From: Arcticibacterium luteifluviistationis
GTDB taxonomy: Bacteria; Bacteroidota; Bacteroidia; Cytophagales; Spirosomataceae
Reading direction: 5' to 3'
Length of the DNA: 64,000 bases
Assembly (NCBI RefSeq): GCF_003258705.1
Contig: NZ_CP029480.1
Location: forward strand, 806,001-870,000
Both the position numbers and the translations under genes were made by a program. Each line of letters starts with the position of its first letter. Positions within the stretch are counted from its first letter, which is position 1. This document shows, one piece after another, positions 8,486 to 17,208 of the stretch. The notes beneath the pieces are model-generated. The model searched no databases, was not told where the DNA came from, and was given only the letters and a program-made list of their open reading frames with translations.

Positions 8486-9076
8486 ATGTTCACAGGAATA
8501 GTAGAGAATCAAGCCAAGCTTATAAACATTAGCCAGAAAGGCAGTAACAAGACTTTTACGCTGGAAAGTAGCATTGCCAACGAATTAAAAATAGACCAAA
8601 GTATCTCTCATAATGGCGTGTGCCTCACTGTAGAAAAAACTAGTGGTGCGTCTTATGAGGTAACTGCTATTGAAGAAACGCTATTGAAAACTAATTTGGG
8701 AGAGCTAAAAATAGGTGTCACACTAAATTTAGAAAGATGCCTAGCGGCCAATGGGCGTTTTGATGGGCACATTGTGCAAGGCCACGTAGACCAAACAGGT
8801 AAGCTAGTTTCAGTGGAAAATAAAGACGGGAGCTACATTTTAACTTTTTCTTATGAAGCCTCTACAGGAAACATTACGGTAGAAAAAGGTTCCATATGTA
8901 TAAATGGAGTGAGTTTGACTGTTTTTAACTCTACGGATAATTCTTTCTCGGTAGCTCTGATACCTTATACTTGGGACCATACTAATTTGGGTCAATTAAC
9001 CGTTGGAGATTCAGTAAACCTAGAGTTTGACATTTTAGGTAAGTACATGCAAAAAATCCTGAGTAAAACAGCCTAG
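8486..9076 (+). CDS. ribE: Riboflavin synthase, alpha subunit
   Basis: A 196-residue enzyme that dismutates two molecules of 6,7-dimethyl-8-ribityllumazine to riboflavin. It consists of two homologous lumazine-binding barrels. The N-terminus MFTGIVE is invariant, SHNGVCLTVE is in the first barrel, RFDGHIVQGHVD links the two, and GSICINGVSLTV is in the second. Length is normal. It stands alone and is divergent from the DUF1684 gene, with no visible FMN riboswitch upstream. Confidence 0.95.
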   Translation: MFTGIVENQAKLINISQKGSNKTFTLESSIANELKIDQSISHNGVCLTVEKTSGASYEVTAIEETLLKTNLGELKIGVTLNLERCLAANGRFDGHIVQGHVDQTGKLVSVENKDGSYILTFSYEASTGNITVEKGSICINGVSLTVFNSTDNSFSVALIPYTWDHTNLGQLTVGDSVNLEFDILGKYMQKILSKTA

Positions 9077-9167
9077 CTACTTTCTAAATAAATCATCTTA
9101 TTAAAGGAATTAGGTTTGTTATTTGAACTCAAAAGCCATTATTTTGTTTTGAAACTAAATCAGTTAT

Positions 9168-9941
9168 ATGCCAAAGCTTAGCACGGGTTCTAAAACCGAC
9201 ATTTTTATTCATTTAGGTATCCTAATCACTGCCGGTCTTGTTCTCTTTTTTGCCTTCTTTTTCCTATATCTTCCTTGGACCACAAATCACAATGAAGAGA
9301 TAGAAGTTCCTAATTTAAAAGGACTTACTCTACAGGAAACTAAAAACGTCTTAGACTCTCGAAATTTGACCTATGAAATTTCGGATTCTACTTATGTAAA
9401 TGGACTCAAGCCGCTAACTATTTTCTCTCAATACCCAAAAGAAAACTCAGGGGTAAAAAATGGAAGAAAAATTTTCTTGACAATTATTTCAGATAAAGCC
9501 CCAAAGATTCAGGTACCAAATGTAATTGGCAGAAGTGAAGGCTCCGCTAAAAACCTTCTTTCAAGTATTGGTTTTTTAATAACCGCCACAGAGTTTATAC
9601 CAGCTATTGAAAAAAATACGGTGTTAAAGTTAAAGCAAGACGGCAAAGAATTAGCAGTAGGCAGTACAATAAAAAAAGGCTCAAAAATCACTTTAGTAGT
9701 AGGTGATGGTTACGGAAACACTACGGTAAGTGTTCCGGACTTAACAGGTTTAAGCTATGGTGACGCAGACGTACTTATTAATGGCTCATCATTAAACATC
9801 GGAAGTATTTTATACGATAACTCTAGTGGTTTGCCTGAAGGTACGGTGGTACGTCAAAAACCGGACGCTGGTGTGAACCTTAGAACGGGCGATGCTGTAA
9901 ACATTTGGCTATCTGGAGACTCTGGACAAGACTTAAATTAA
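9168..9941 (+). CDS. PASTA-domain membrane protein
   Basis: A 257-residue protein with one membrane helix (about residues 13-36) followed by three extracytoplasmic PASTA repeats. Their starts are marked by EVPNLKGLTLQE (about 43), QVPNVIGRSEGSA (about 117) and SVPDLTGLSYGDA (about 188). PASTA domains bind peptidoglycan fragments or mediate contacts at the cell wall. No kinase or transpeptidase domain is attached, which is usual for this Bacteroidota form. The rhodanese gene follows after 8 bases. Confidence 0.9.
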   Translation: MPKLSTGSKTDIFIHLGILITAGLVLFFAFFFLYLPWTTNHNEEIEVPNLKGLTLQETKNVLDSRNLTYEISDSTYVNGLKPLTIFSQYPKENSGVKNGRKIFLTIISDKAPKIQVPNVIGRSEGSAKNLLSSIGFLITATEFIPAIEKNTVLKLKQDGKELAVGSTIKKGSKITLVVGDGYGNTTVSVPDLTGLSYGDADVLINGSSLNIGSILYDNSSGLPEGTVVRQKPDAGVNLRTGDAVNIWLSGDSGQDLN

Positions 9942-9949
9942 AAAATATA

Positions 9950-10255
9950 ATGGACGATAATAACGACATAAGCGTAGAAGAGCTAAAAGCTCTCATAGAA
10001 TCAGGAGAATCTTTTCACTTTTATGATGTCAGAAACCCTGACGAATACGAAGAAGCTAATTTAGGAGCTAAGCTAATACCGCTTGGAGACTTACAAAGTA
10101 GAATAGATGAGTTAGAACCTATCAAAGGTGAGCACATTTACATTCACTGCAGAAGTGGTGCAAGAAGCGGCAGAGCTAAGCAATACCTAGAAATGGAAGG
10201 TTTTGAAAACGTTCACAACGTATTAGGAGGCATATTAGCCTACCAAGAGCTTTAA
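9950..10255 (+). CDS. Single-domain rhodanese
   Basis: A 101-residue rhodanese-like protein starting at the ATG at 9950; an earlier in-frame start would overlap the PASTA gene and add no conserved residues. Key motifs are FYDVRNPDEYEEANLGAKLIPLG and the active-site loop HCRSGARS (Cys about residue 65) before the C-terminal GGILAYQE. Such proteins carry sulfur as a cysteine persulfide. The acceptor is unknown. Likely co-transcribed with the PASTA gene. Confidence 0.9.
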   Translation: MDDNNDISVEELKALIESGESFHFYDVRNPDEYEEANLGAKLIPLGDLQSRIDELEPIKGEHIYIHCRSGARSGRAKQYLEMEGFENVHNVLGGILAYQEL

Positions 10256-10260
10256 TAAAG

Positions 10261-10713
10261 CTACTTTTTATCTTTACTGTCTAGTACGATGGTCATTGGG
10301 CCATCGTTTACTAGACTTACTTTCATGTCTGCACCAAACTCCCCTGAGGCTACCGTTTTTCCTAAACTAGCTGTTAGTAAATCTAAAGTTTTTTCATAAA
10401 GTGGAATGGCCTTTTCTGGTCTAGCAGCATTTATAAATGACGGTCGGTTTCCTTTTTTGGTAGAAGCCTGAAGGCTAAATTGACTTATCAAAAGTACATC
10501 TCCCCCAGCCTGCTTGATATCTAAGTTTAATTTATCATCCGAATCAGAAAAGATTCTTAGCCCTATTATCTTTTTACAAATCCATTCGGTATCCTCTTCT
10601 GTATCGTCTAGTGCTACACCTAAAAGCACCATAAAGCCAAGCCCTATTTCTCCTTTTACTTTTCCATCAATTTTAACGGAAGCTTCAGACACACGTTGAA
10701 CAACTGCAATCAT
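10261..10713 (-). CDS. dtd: D-aminoacyl-tRNA deacylase
   Basis: A 150-residue enzyme that hydrolyses D-aminoacyl-tRNAs and mischarged glycyl-tRNA-Ala. It starts with the family opening MIAVVQRVSEASV and has the first signature LLISQFSLQASTKKGNRPSF (S-Q-F-T/S-L, residues about 78-97). The C-terminal motif VSLVNDGPMTIVLDS corresponds to the conserved N-x-G-P-x-T catalytic loop. Length is exactly typical. It lies 10 bases downstream of mgtE on the same strand and is probably in that transcript. Confidence 0.96.
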   Translation of the reverse strand: MIAVVQRVSEASVKIDGKVKGEIGLGFMVLLGVALDDTEEDTEWICKKIIGLRIFSDSDDKLNLDIKQAGGDVLLISQFSLQASTKKGNRPSFINAARPEKAIPLYEKTLDLLTASLGKTVASGEFGADMKVSLVNDGPMTIVLDSKDKK

Positions 10714-10723
10714 TTAATAAACG

Positions 10724-12070
10724 CTATAAAAGCCAATGGGCTATTAAAAAATAAGTACCTATTCCTACTAAATCATTAGCAGTGGTAATGAATGGGCCCG
10801 ACGCTACTGCTGGGTTAATTCCTACCTTATCTAGCAATAAAGGTGTAACAGTACCCATAAATGAGGCTAGAAAAACTACCGCTAAAAGAGCTAAACAAAC
10901 CACCAAAAACAATTGAGATTCGCCTATGGCATATAAATAAACTCCCGCCAACACACTTATAACAAATCCATTAATAAGTGCCACTTTAGCTATCTTAAAC
11001 AACCTTTCTGAAAGGCTCAAACTAAGTGCTGACTTCTCGGCTAAGCTTTGAACAATTAAGGAGGACGTTTGAATACCAACATTTCCGCCTGTAGAACCCA
11101 TTATAGGAATAAAAAGAGCCAAGGCTGTAACTCTAGCCAACTGCGACTCAAAACCTTTTATTACAGTGGCCGCCATTAAACTTCCCAAAACTCCAACTAC
11201 CAACCACGGCAATCTTGATTTAGCCAGCTTCCATACAGTATCATCTTCTTCTACCTCACCTGTGATACCGGTTACTGCCTGGAAATCTTCTTCTGCTCTT
11301 TCCGTAATAAAATCGACCACATCATCAATGGTAATTCTCCCTAAAAGACGACCTATGGCATTTACCACTGGAAGAGCTTCTAAATCATAACGCTGCATGA
11401 GTTCCGCAACTTCCTCCCCTGGTACAGTGGTATCAACGGAAACAATGTCTTCCATTAGCAAATTACCTATTTTGGTATTCTTTCTGGCAAGCACAATTTC
11501 TTTTAATGATACAATTCCCTTTAGGCAATTGTCCTCATCTACCACGTAAACAGCGTATACTTTATCAACGGACTCTAGCTGATTCCTTATTTCTTCAATA
11601 CACTCACTAACATTCTGATTTTCATAGACTTTAATAAGCTCCTTCTGCATCAAACCACCAGCTACATCTTCAGGGTAATGAAGTAAGTCTAAGATAAAAC
11701 GAGCATGCTCTCTATCTTCTAAAAGTGCAATTACCTTTTCTCTAACTTCGATGGTTTGCTCATTCAAGAAATCCACCGCATCATCTGAATCAAACAGATT
11801 GACATACGTGGCTATTTCTTCTATCGTAAAGTGTTCCCCTACAAACCTTTTTCTATCATCAGAATCGATACTTGAAAGCACATCTGCCCCTTTCTCTGTA
11901 TCGAGAAATTGCATGATATAGTGAGCATCCTCACCACTCAGTTCATAAAGAATGGTAGCTATATCGGCAGGATAGAGTTCTGATAATTCATTTTTGATAA
12001 ATAGCTCAGACTTACTTTCGATGCTAGCTTTAATGCTATCAAGTAGTTCGTTAGTTAATTCAAAGTTCAT
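10724..12070 (-). CDS. mgtE: Magnesium transporter MgtE
   Basis: A 448-residue Mg2+ channel with the full MgtE order. The N domain is a superhelix (residues about 20-130, LYPADIATILYEL and DAVDFLNEQ). Two CBS domains follow (about 135-260, with LMQKELIKVYENQNV and YDLEALPVV). The membrane domain has five helices (about 285-448) with PIMGSTGGNVGIQTSS and TAND at the pore, matching the ion-selectivity region. The CBS and N domains sense cytoplasmic Mg2+ and close the pore. Slightly shorter than the usual 450-460. Confidence 0.95.
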   Translation of the reverse strand: MNFELTNELLDSIKASIESKSELFIKNELSELYPADIATILYELSGEDAHYIMQFLDTEKGADVLSSIDSDDRKRFVGEHFTIEEIATYVNLFDSDDAVDFLNEQTIEVREKVIALLEDREHARFILDLLHYPEDVAGGLMQKELIKVYENQNVSECIEEIRNQLESVDKVYAVYVVDEDNCLKGIVSLKEIVLARKNTKIGNLLMEDIVSVDTTVPGEEVAELMQRYDLEALPVVNAIGRLLGRITIDDVVDFITERAEEDFQAVTGITGEVEEDDTVWKLAKSRLPWLVVGVLGSLMAATVIKGFESQLARVTALALFIPIMGSTGGNVGIQTSSLIVQSLAEKSALSLSLSERLFKIAKVALINGFVISVLAGVYLYAIGESQLFLVVCLALLAVVFLASFMGTVTPLLLDKVGINPAVASGPFITTANDLVGIGTYFLIAHWLL

Positions 12071-12089
12071 ATAGTTCGCCGATTTTACA

Positions 12090-12097
12090 CAAAGGTA
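12090..12097 (-). promoter_or_regulatory. -7 element of mgtE-dtd promoter
   Basis: Minus-strand TACCTTTG matches TAnnTTTG exactly and is 19 bases upstream of the mgtE ATG, implying a short leader with no room for a Mg2+ riboswitch. Confidence 0.5.
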
Positions 12098-12151
12098 ATA
12101 AAAGGAGGCGTTAATAAATGACTCATTCCTTTATGAAAAAGTAAACAAAAA

Positions 12152-12181
12152 AAAGAGCCTGAAATTGCTTTCAGGCTCTTT
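12152..12181. terminator. Bidirectional terminator after the porin
   Basis: AAAGAGCCTGAAA and TTTCAGGCTCTTT form a 13-bp perfect stem with loop TTGC. Both sides carry A or T tracts, so it can end porin transcripts on the minus strand and protect mgtE from read-through. Confidence 0.85.
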
Positions 12182-12200
12182 AAATAAGATTTATCTTTTC

Positions 12201-13310
12201 TTAGAAATGGAATATCAAAGCACCACCCAATGTTGATTGAGAGTCTTTAGTATAAGCACCAGCTTCGTCAGTTAACCACATTGAACCAGAATCAGTTTTG
12301 TATTTGTCAAAACGAAACTCAGGCTTGAACATTAAATGCTCAGTGATATCGATACTTGCAGTTAAAGTTAAAGAAGTAACAGCAGCACCTTCTCCAGAAC
12401 CTGTGTTATTAAAATCAGCTAAGTAGATTCCTCCTTCAGAGTTGTCAAAGTATTCAGCACGAACACCTAAACCTAATTTTTCAGAAACGCTTCCGTTTAC
12501 ATAAAGAGCTGCACCAGACCATGATTGAGTAGAAGTCTCTGTTTTGAAAGCACCATAAGGCACCGCGTTAATACCTATAAGTAAGTCATCAGTTACTTGG
12601 TAAGAAGTAGTTATATCAAACCAAGAGTATGTTGCTTTATCATCTTTAGAACCTTCGTTAGTTCCGAAATAGTTAAGGTATACATCCCATCCGTCTGTAG
12701 GAGCTAAGTAAACCTGACCCATTACACCTTTAGGCTTGTTGTTATCATCTTTGCTATCTAATCCGTTATTAACACCAACCATGAAAGCGACGTTATCAGA
12801 AGCAGCTACGTCCATTTTAATACCTGTATGGTAGAATGGACCATTACCAAAAAGATTAGAAAGAGAATAGTTAAAGTTAGCTGGTGCGTCAATCACCTCA
12901 TACCCTACGTTAGTTCCAAACTGACCAGCTGTGAAGCTTAATACATCATTTGCTGCCCAAGTCATATACGCCTGCTTAATAGCAAGAGCTGTACTTGTGC
13001 TCCCTAGTGGGCTAGTAGCATTACCGTAGTTAGCTAAATCAGCATGATTACCAACCACTACATCTATAACACCTGTTACAGAACCTGCTTCGTAAGTAAG
13101 CATCATTTGAGCAAGACCTACTTGAAATGAATTTGCATTTTGGTCAAAAATTCTTTCAAATCCAGAAGCACCTTCGTTTGTAGTAGTCTTATTGAAGTTT
13201 GCGAAATAATAAGTGTCAACATATCCAGAAAGTGTAAGTGGTCCTCCTTCTTGTGCTGAAACAGAAAATACTGTTAAGATAGATACTATTGCTAAATAAA
13301 CTTTTTTCAT
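12201..13310 (-). CDS. Outer-membrane beta-barrel porin linked to ammonium transport
   Basis: A 369-residue protein with a Sec signal ending SVSAQEG and a barrel-like alternation of aromatic strands. The start is GPLTLSGYVDTYYFANFN, and the C-terminal strand ends in phenylalanine (GGALIFHF), the usual outer-membrane assembly signal. It resembles the Bacteroidota porins that accompany Amt transporters. It lies directly downstream of amt on the same strand but has separate terminators, so the link is by position. A role in letting ammonium or small solutes into the periplasm is an inference. Confidence 0.78.
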   Translation of the reverse strand: MKKVYLAIVSILTVFSVSAQEGGPLTLSGYVDTYYFANFNKTTTNEGASGFERIFDQNANSFQVGLAQMMLTYEAGSVTGVIDVVVGNHADLANYGNATSPLGSTSTALAIKQAYMTWAANDVLSFTAGQFGTNVGYEVIDAPANFNYSLSNLFGNGPFYHTGIKMDVAASDNVAFMVGVNNGLDSKDDNNKPKGVMGQVYLAPTDGWDVYLNYFGTNEGSKDDKATYSWFDITTSYQVTDDLLIGINAVPYGAFKTETSTQSWSGAALYVNGSVSEKLGLGVRAEYFDNSEGGIYLADFNNTGSGEGAAVTSLTLTASIDITEHLMFKPEFRFDKYKTDSGSMWLTDEAGAYTKDSQSTLGGALIFHF

Positions 13311-13569
13311 TCTTTTATTCTTTTAATTATTGTTACTCGTTGTACTTGTTCCTTCACAAATGTTCGCCATTATTTACTATTGACCAAATATTATTTTAAT
13401 ATTTTACATTTTTTACAAATTTCACATAGTTAATATTAGAATTGTCCTATTTCAATAAAAACCATACTTCATTTGGATTAAAGCACAAATAGTAGATACT
13501 TCACAACAATCACCTGTTACATCATCAAAATTCTTTGATACAGCTCATAAGCCACTTTTGCCCACAAAA

Positions 13570-13596
13570 AAAGGGCACCCATATGGGTGCCCTTTT
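13570..13596. terminator. Bidirectional terminator after amt
   Basis: AAAGGGCACCC and GGGTGCCCTTT form a nearly continuous palindrome with flanking A and T tracts, 20 bases past the amt stop. Confidence 0.85.
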
Positions 13597-13616
13597 ATCA
13601 AATATATAACCGAATA

Positions 13617-14852
13617 TTATTTCGTCACGAAGTCTCCATAAGCAGACATACCGTGCTCATGGTCATCTAAGCCATCTATTTCTTCTTCTCTACTTACTCG
13701 TAAGCCTAAAGTAGCTTTCAAGCCGAAAAGTATTAATCCAGAAGTAAGCAGACAGAAAACTGCATAACATGCTACTCCTATAAATTGAATTCCTAATTGC
13801 TCAAAACTTCCTGTAGTAAAAAAGCCTTTAGCTCCAAATATACCTACTGCTAAGGTTCCGAAGATACCACAGATTAAGTGTACTGCAACCGCTCCTACAG
13901 GGTCATCCAATTTGACTTTATCAATAAGTGATACAGATAACACCACAATAACACCAGCAATTAAACCAATGAATATAGAATCAAGCGGCATCATTTGGTC
14001 AGCACCTGCAGTAATACCTACAAGACCTGCAAGAATACCATTCAACATCATAGTTAAATCATATTGCTTATTTTTTAATAAATCAAAAATAAACGCACCC
14101 ATACCACCTGCTGCCGCAGCTAAACAAGTAGTAACTAAAGTTAAAGAAGTACCAGCTGGGTCTGCAGATAATACAGAACCACCGTTAAAACCAAACCATC
14201 CTAACCAAAGGATAAGCACACCAGCCGCAGCTAATGGTAAACTGTGACCAGGAATCGGCTTAGAAGAACCATCTTCTCCAAATTTACCAATTCTAGAACC
14301 TAATAAATAAATAGCTACCAATGCAGCCCATCCACCTACAGAGTGAACTAAAGTAGAACCTGCGAAATCATAAAAACCCATTTCGCTTAAGAAACCACCA
14401 CCCCACTGCCATGAACCGGCAATTGGATAAACAATTCCTACATATAGTATTGTAAAAATCATGAAACTTCCAAGCTTAATACGCTCAGCTACAGCACCAG
14501 ATACTATAGTAGCAGCTGTGGCAGCAAACATACCTTGGAATAAGAAGTCTGTCCAGTAAGTATAACCTCCACCTGCATAATCCACAGTTAAACCGTTTTC
14601 TGGAAGTGCGATTCCAAATCCAGCAAAACCAAAGTAGCCGTTAAACTCGCCTGGGTACATTAAATTAAAGCCACAAAGTGCATATAATAAAAGACCGATA
14701 CAGATAATAAATACGTTTTTAAATAAGATGTTAACAGTATTTTTAGAACGGGTTAAGCCTATTTCTAAAAATGAGAAGCCTAAGTGCATAAAAAACACGA
14801 GGGCCGTACAGATCATCATCCATACATTATTGGCGGTAAATAATCCATCCAT
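13617..14852 (-). CDS. amt: Ammonium transporter Amt
   Basis: A 411-residue channel of the Amt/Mep/Rh family with eleven predicted membrane helices. There is no cleaved signal; the protein starts MDGLFTANNVWMMICTALVFFMHLGFSFLE. The twin pore histidines are visible in STLVHSVGGWAAL and VAVHLICGIFGTL, and the conserved core GWFGFNGGS is intact. NH4+ is bound, deprotonated and passed as NH3. The PII gene lies upstream on the same strand, and PII normally plugs Amt from the cytoplasm when nitrogen is plentiful. Length is normal. Confidence 0.96.
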   Translation of the reverse strand: MDGLFTANNVWMMICTALVFFMHLGFSFLEIGLTRSKNTVNILFKNVFIICIGLLLYALCGFNLMYPGEFNGYFGFAGFGIALPENGLTVDYAGGGYTYWTDFLFQGMFAATAATIVSGAVAERIKLGSFMIFTILYVGIVYPIAGSWQWGGGFLSEMGFYDFAGSTLVHSVGGWAALVAIYLLGSRIGKFGEDGSSKPIPGHSLPLAAAGVLILWLGWFGFNGGSVLSADPAGTSLTLVTTCLAAAAGGMGAFIFDLLKNKQYDLTMMLNGILAGLVGITAGADQMMPLDSIFIGLIAGVIVVLSVSLIDKVKLDDPVGAVAVHLICGIFGTLAVGIFGAKGFFTTGSFEQLGIQFIGVACYAVFCLLTSGLILFGLKATLGLRVSREEEIDGLDDHEHGMSAYGDFVTK

Positions 14853-15244
14853 AAAAGTGATTCAGTTTAATGTTAATTGTTAATATTTTCAGATATTCCT
14901 TTTGTTGTACTCTTTCGAAAGTTAAACGTTTATGACTTTTTTGGAAACAAGTACATGTAATTGAACTTTATCTATAAACTTCTAAAATCGAAATAGTGAT
15001 GCAATAATATGGCACTAATCACTATTTACCAAATTTTATTCTACTTTTCTCAGATTTACATTTACATTATTTTTAGCATTAATAATTGTACTATTTCCTG
15101 AGCACCATGCCTCAGCGTACCTTAAAGACCTATATTGTAGGTACTTCCAAAGTTTAAAGCAGTGAAAATATTTCAACAAAGTGCATTTATAAACTATAAT
15201 ATTCCAATAAAGCTGATTTTAAACGATTAAAATTTGGCAAAAAA
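14853..15244. other. Spacer between amt and PII genes
   Basis: A stretch of about 390 AT-rich bases without a gene. It should hold the amt promoter on the minus strand. I looked for a sigma-54 type GG-N10-GC site and found none I would defend, and no clear TAnnTTTG. Confidence 0.4.
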
Positions 15245-15268
15245 AAAGAGCGACATATGTCGCTCTTT
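15245..15268. terminator. Bidirectional terminator after the PII gene
   Basis: AAAGAGCGACA and TGTCGCTCTTT form an 11-bp palindrome with A and T tracts on either side, 22 bases past the PII stop. Confidence 0.85.
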
Positions 15269-15289
15269 CCTTTTTAATGATTTCGCCTA

Positions 15290-15628
15290 TTAGCTAATAG
15301 CCGGACTTCCTTTTTCTCCTGTGCGGATCCTTACTGTTTCTAACATCTCCGAAATAAAGATTTTACCATCGCCAACGTTTCCAGTATACGCAGCCTTAGT
15401 AATAGCCTCGATAGTTCTATCTAAAAACTCATCAGAAACAACTATTGACACGTATCTTCTCTGAATATCCGTAGTACTGTAACTGATTGTTCTGTAGATA
15501 TGTCCTTCTTTTTCGTTTCCAACGCCAGTTACATCCCAGTATGAGAAAAAGTTAACCTCTACTGCGTGTAAAGCATCACGAACTTCAGAAAACTTTGACT
15601 TACGAATTATGGCTTCGATTTTTTTCAT
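15290..15628 (-). CDS. glnK: PII-family nitrogen regulator
   Basis: A 112-residue PII signal protein. MKKIEAIIRKSKFSEVRDAL is the standard opening, the T-loop spans roughly residues 37-55 (GVGNEKEGHIYRTISYSTTD), and the C-terminal signature is GKIFISEMLETVRIRTGEKG. PII trimers bind ATP/ADP and 2-oxoglutarate and regulate Amt and nitrogen assimilation. The T-loop has a tyrosine at about the usual modification position but differs strongly from enteric GlnB, so uridylylation is uncertain. Position beside amt argues for the GlnK role. Confidence 0.92.
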   Translation of the reverse strand: MKKIEAIIRKSKFSEVRDALHAVEVNFFSYWDVTGVGNEKEGHIYRTISYSTTDIQRRYVSIVVSDEFLDRTIEAITKAAYTGNVGDGKIFISEMLETVRIRTGEKGSPAIS

Positions 15629-16022
15629 CCTACTCTTTTTAGTTTAATGTAAAATTATATTTTGCTTTTAAATGTAAAGAAAAAATATTCAAAGGGAATT
15701 ATAACGTTTTTACAAATTTTAGTTTGCATTGAAAAAGATGCGAAAAATACAATATTAAATAATTATAGTTCAATTATTTAGAAAATAGCTACCATAACGT
15801 AAAAGACTATCTATCTATTATGTCACGAAAAAGCAATACCAAATTATATTCTGCTAAATCTACATTTTCAAAACAAAGAAAAATATACATTAACCATTTA
15901 TATAGTTCTCCGAATTATCTTCTCTTTATTCTTGAACCAAAGGTGTTCAGGAAAGTCGATAATTCCAAAGAATAACAAGCACTGGAAGCTTATATAATCA
16001 CTCTTTTTCTTTGGATAATACA
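15629..16022. other. Spacer upstream of the PII gene
   Basis: About 390 bases, strongly AT-rich, with no supported gene. The PII promoter should be in the first 100 bases; TATAATTTTA on the minus strand is only a partial -7 match. Confidence 0.35.
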
Positions 16023-16056
16023 ACAAAGCACTTCCTATTAGAAAGTGCTTTGTTTA
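16023..16056. terminator. Terminator of the sugar isomerase/oxidoreductase cluster
   Basis: ACAAAGCACTT and AAGTGCTTTGT form an 11-bp stem followed by TTTAAA, about 55 bases past the isomerase stop on the minus strand. Confidence 0.7.
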
Positions 16057-16108
16057 AATGCCAATTTATATATCAAAAATTGACCAGAAAATAAAAGATT
16101 ATTTTTTT

Positions 16109-17164
16109 TTAATCTAAGCCTAAAACTTTACGATTAAAGCCCTCATCAGCTCCTGTAGAAGCAAAATCATCAAATGCACGAGTCACTACTTCAATAATAT
16201 GGTCCTGAATAAATGGTGCTCCTTCGGTAGCTCCTTGGTCTGAGTCTTTGATACAGCACTCCCACTCTAAAACAGCCCAACCGTCATAACCGTATTGCGA
16301 CAACTTACTGAATATTGCTTTAAAGTCCACTTGGCCATCTCCTAATGAACGGAAACGTCCAGCTCTGTCAGCCCAACCTGCATACGCACTGTAAACACCT
16401 TGTTTTCCTGTAGGGTTAAACTCAGCATCTTTTACATGGAAAGCTTTGATTCTTTCATGATAGAAATCAATAAACTGAACATAATCTAAAGCTTGCAACA
16501 CAAAATGACTCGGGTCATAATTGATATTTGCTCTTGGATGTCCGTCTAGAGCCTCTAAAAACATTTCAAATGTAGTACCATCATGTACATCTTCACCTGG
16601 ATGAAGTTCATAACAATAATCAACCCCGCACTCATCATACGTATCTAAAATTGGCTTCCATCTAGCTGCTAATTCTTTAAAAGCAGTTTCAATCAAACCA
16701 GCAGGACGCTGAGGCCATGGATATAAGAAAGGCCAGGCCAATGCTCCAGAAAAGCCAACGTGCGTTGTTAATCCTAAATTTTTAGACGCCTGTGCCCCTA
16801 ATTTACATTGCTGAATAGCCCAAGCTCTTCTAGCAGGCTCATTTTTTTGAACCTCTGCTGGAGCAAAACCATCATACATGGCATCATAAGTAGGATGAGA
16901 AGCTACTAACTGACTCTGCAAATGCGTGCTCAGTTCAGTAATTTCAAGTCCTTTATCTTTCATTTTACCCTTTAGCTCATCGCAATAGGTCTTTGACTCA
17001 GCAGCTTTAGCTAAATCTATAACTCTTGGGTCCCAAGTTGGCAGTTGAATACCTTTGTACCCCTTACCAGCCATGTAATCAGCAAGACCATCTAAAGAAT
17101 TAAAGGGAGCTTCGTCTCCCAGAAACTGTGCTAAAAAAACTGCAGGTCCTTTTATCGTTTTCAT
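16109..17164 (-). CDS. Sugar phosphate isomerase/epimerase-like TIM barrel
   Basis: A 351-residue cytoplasmic protein of the xylose-isomerase-like AP_endonuc_2 superfamily. It starts with MKTIKGPAVFLAQFLGDEAPFN and has the metal-binding pattern CYELHPGEDVHD (Glu and His), then INYDPSHFVLQ, FHVKDAEFNP and the C-terminal VLEWECC. Members isomerise or epimerise keto-sugars and inositol derivatives. It is the last gene of a run with two Gfo/Idh/MocA dehydrogenases, a pairing seen in inositol and uncommon-sugar catabolism. The exact substrate is not readable. Confidence 0.87.
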   Translation of the reverse strand: MKTIKGPAVFLAQFLGDEAPFNSLDGLADYMAGKGYKGIQLPTWDPRVIDLAKAAESKTYCDELKGKMKDKGLEITELSTHLQSQLVASHPTYDAMYDGFAPAEVQKNEPARRAWAIQQCKLGAQASKNLGLTTHVGFSGALAWPFLYPWPQRPAGLIETAFKELAARWKPILDTYDECGVDYCYELHPGEDVHDGTTFEMFLEALDGHPRANINYDPSHFVLQALDYVQFIDFYHERIKAFHVKDAEFNPTGKQGVYSAYAGWADRAGRFRSLGDGQVDFKAIFSKLSQYGYDGWAVLEWECCIKDSDQGATEGAPFIQDHIIEVVTRAFDDFASTGADEGFNRKVLGLD

Positions 17165-17208
17165 AATCTATTCTTTGTTTTAATATTATACTTCCTTTTT
17201 ACCCCTTT

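Noticed and set aside
14853-14960. Sigma-54 promoter expected before amt
   Set aside because: No GG-N10-GC pair with flanking consensus was found.
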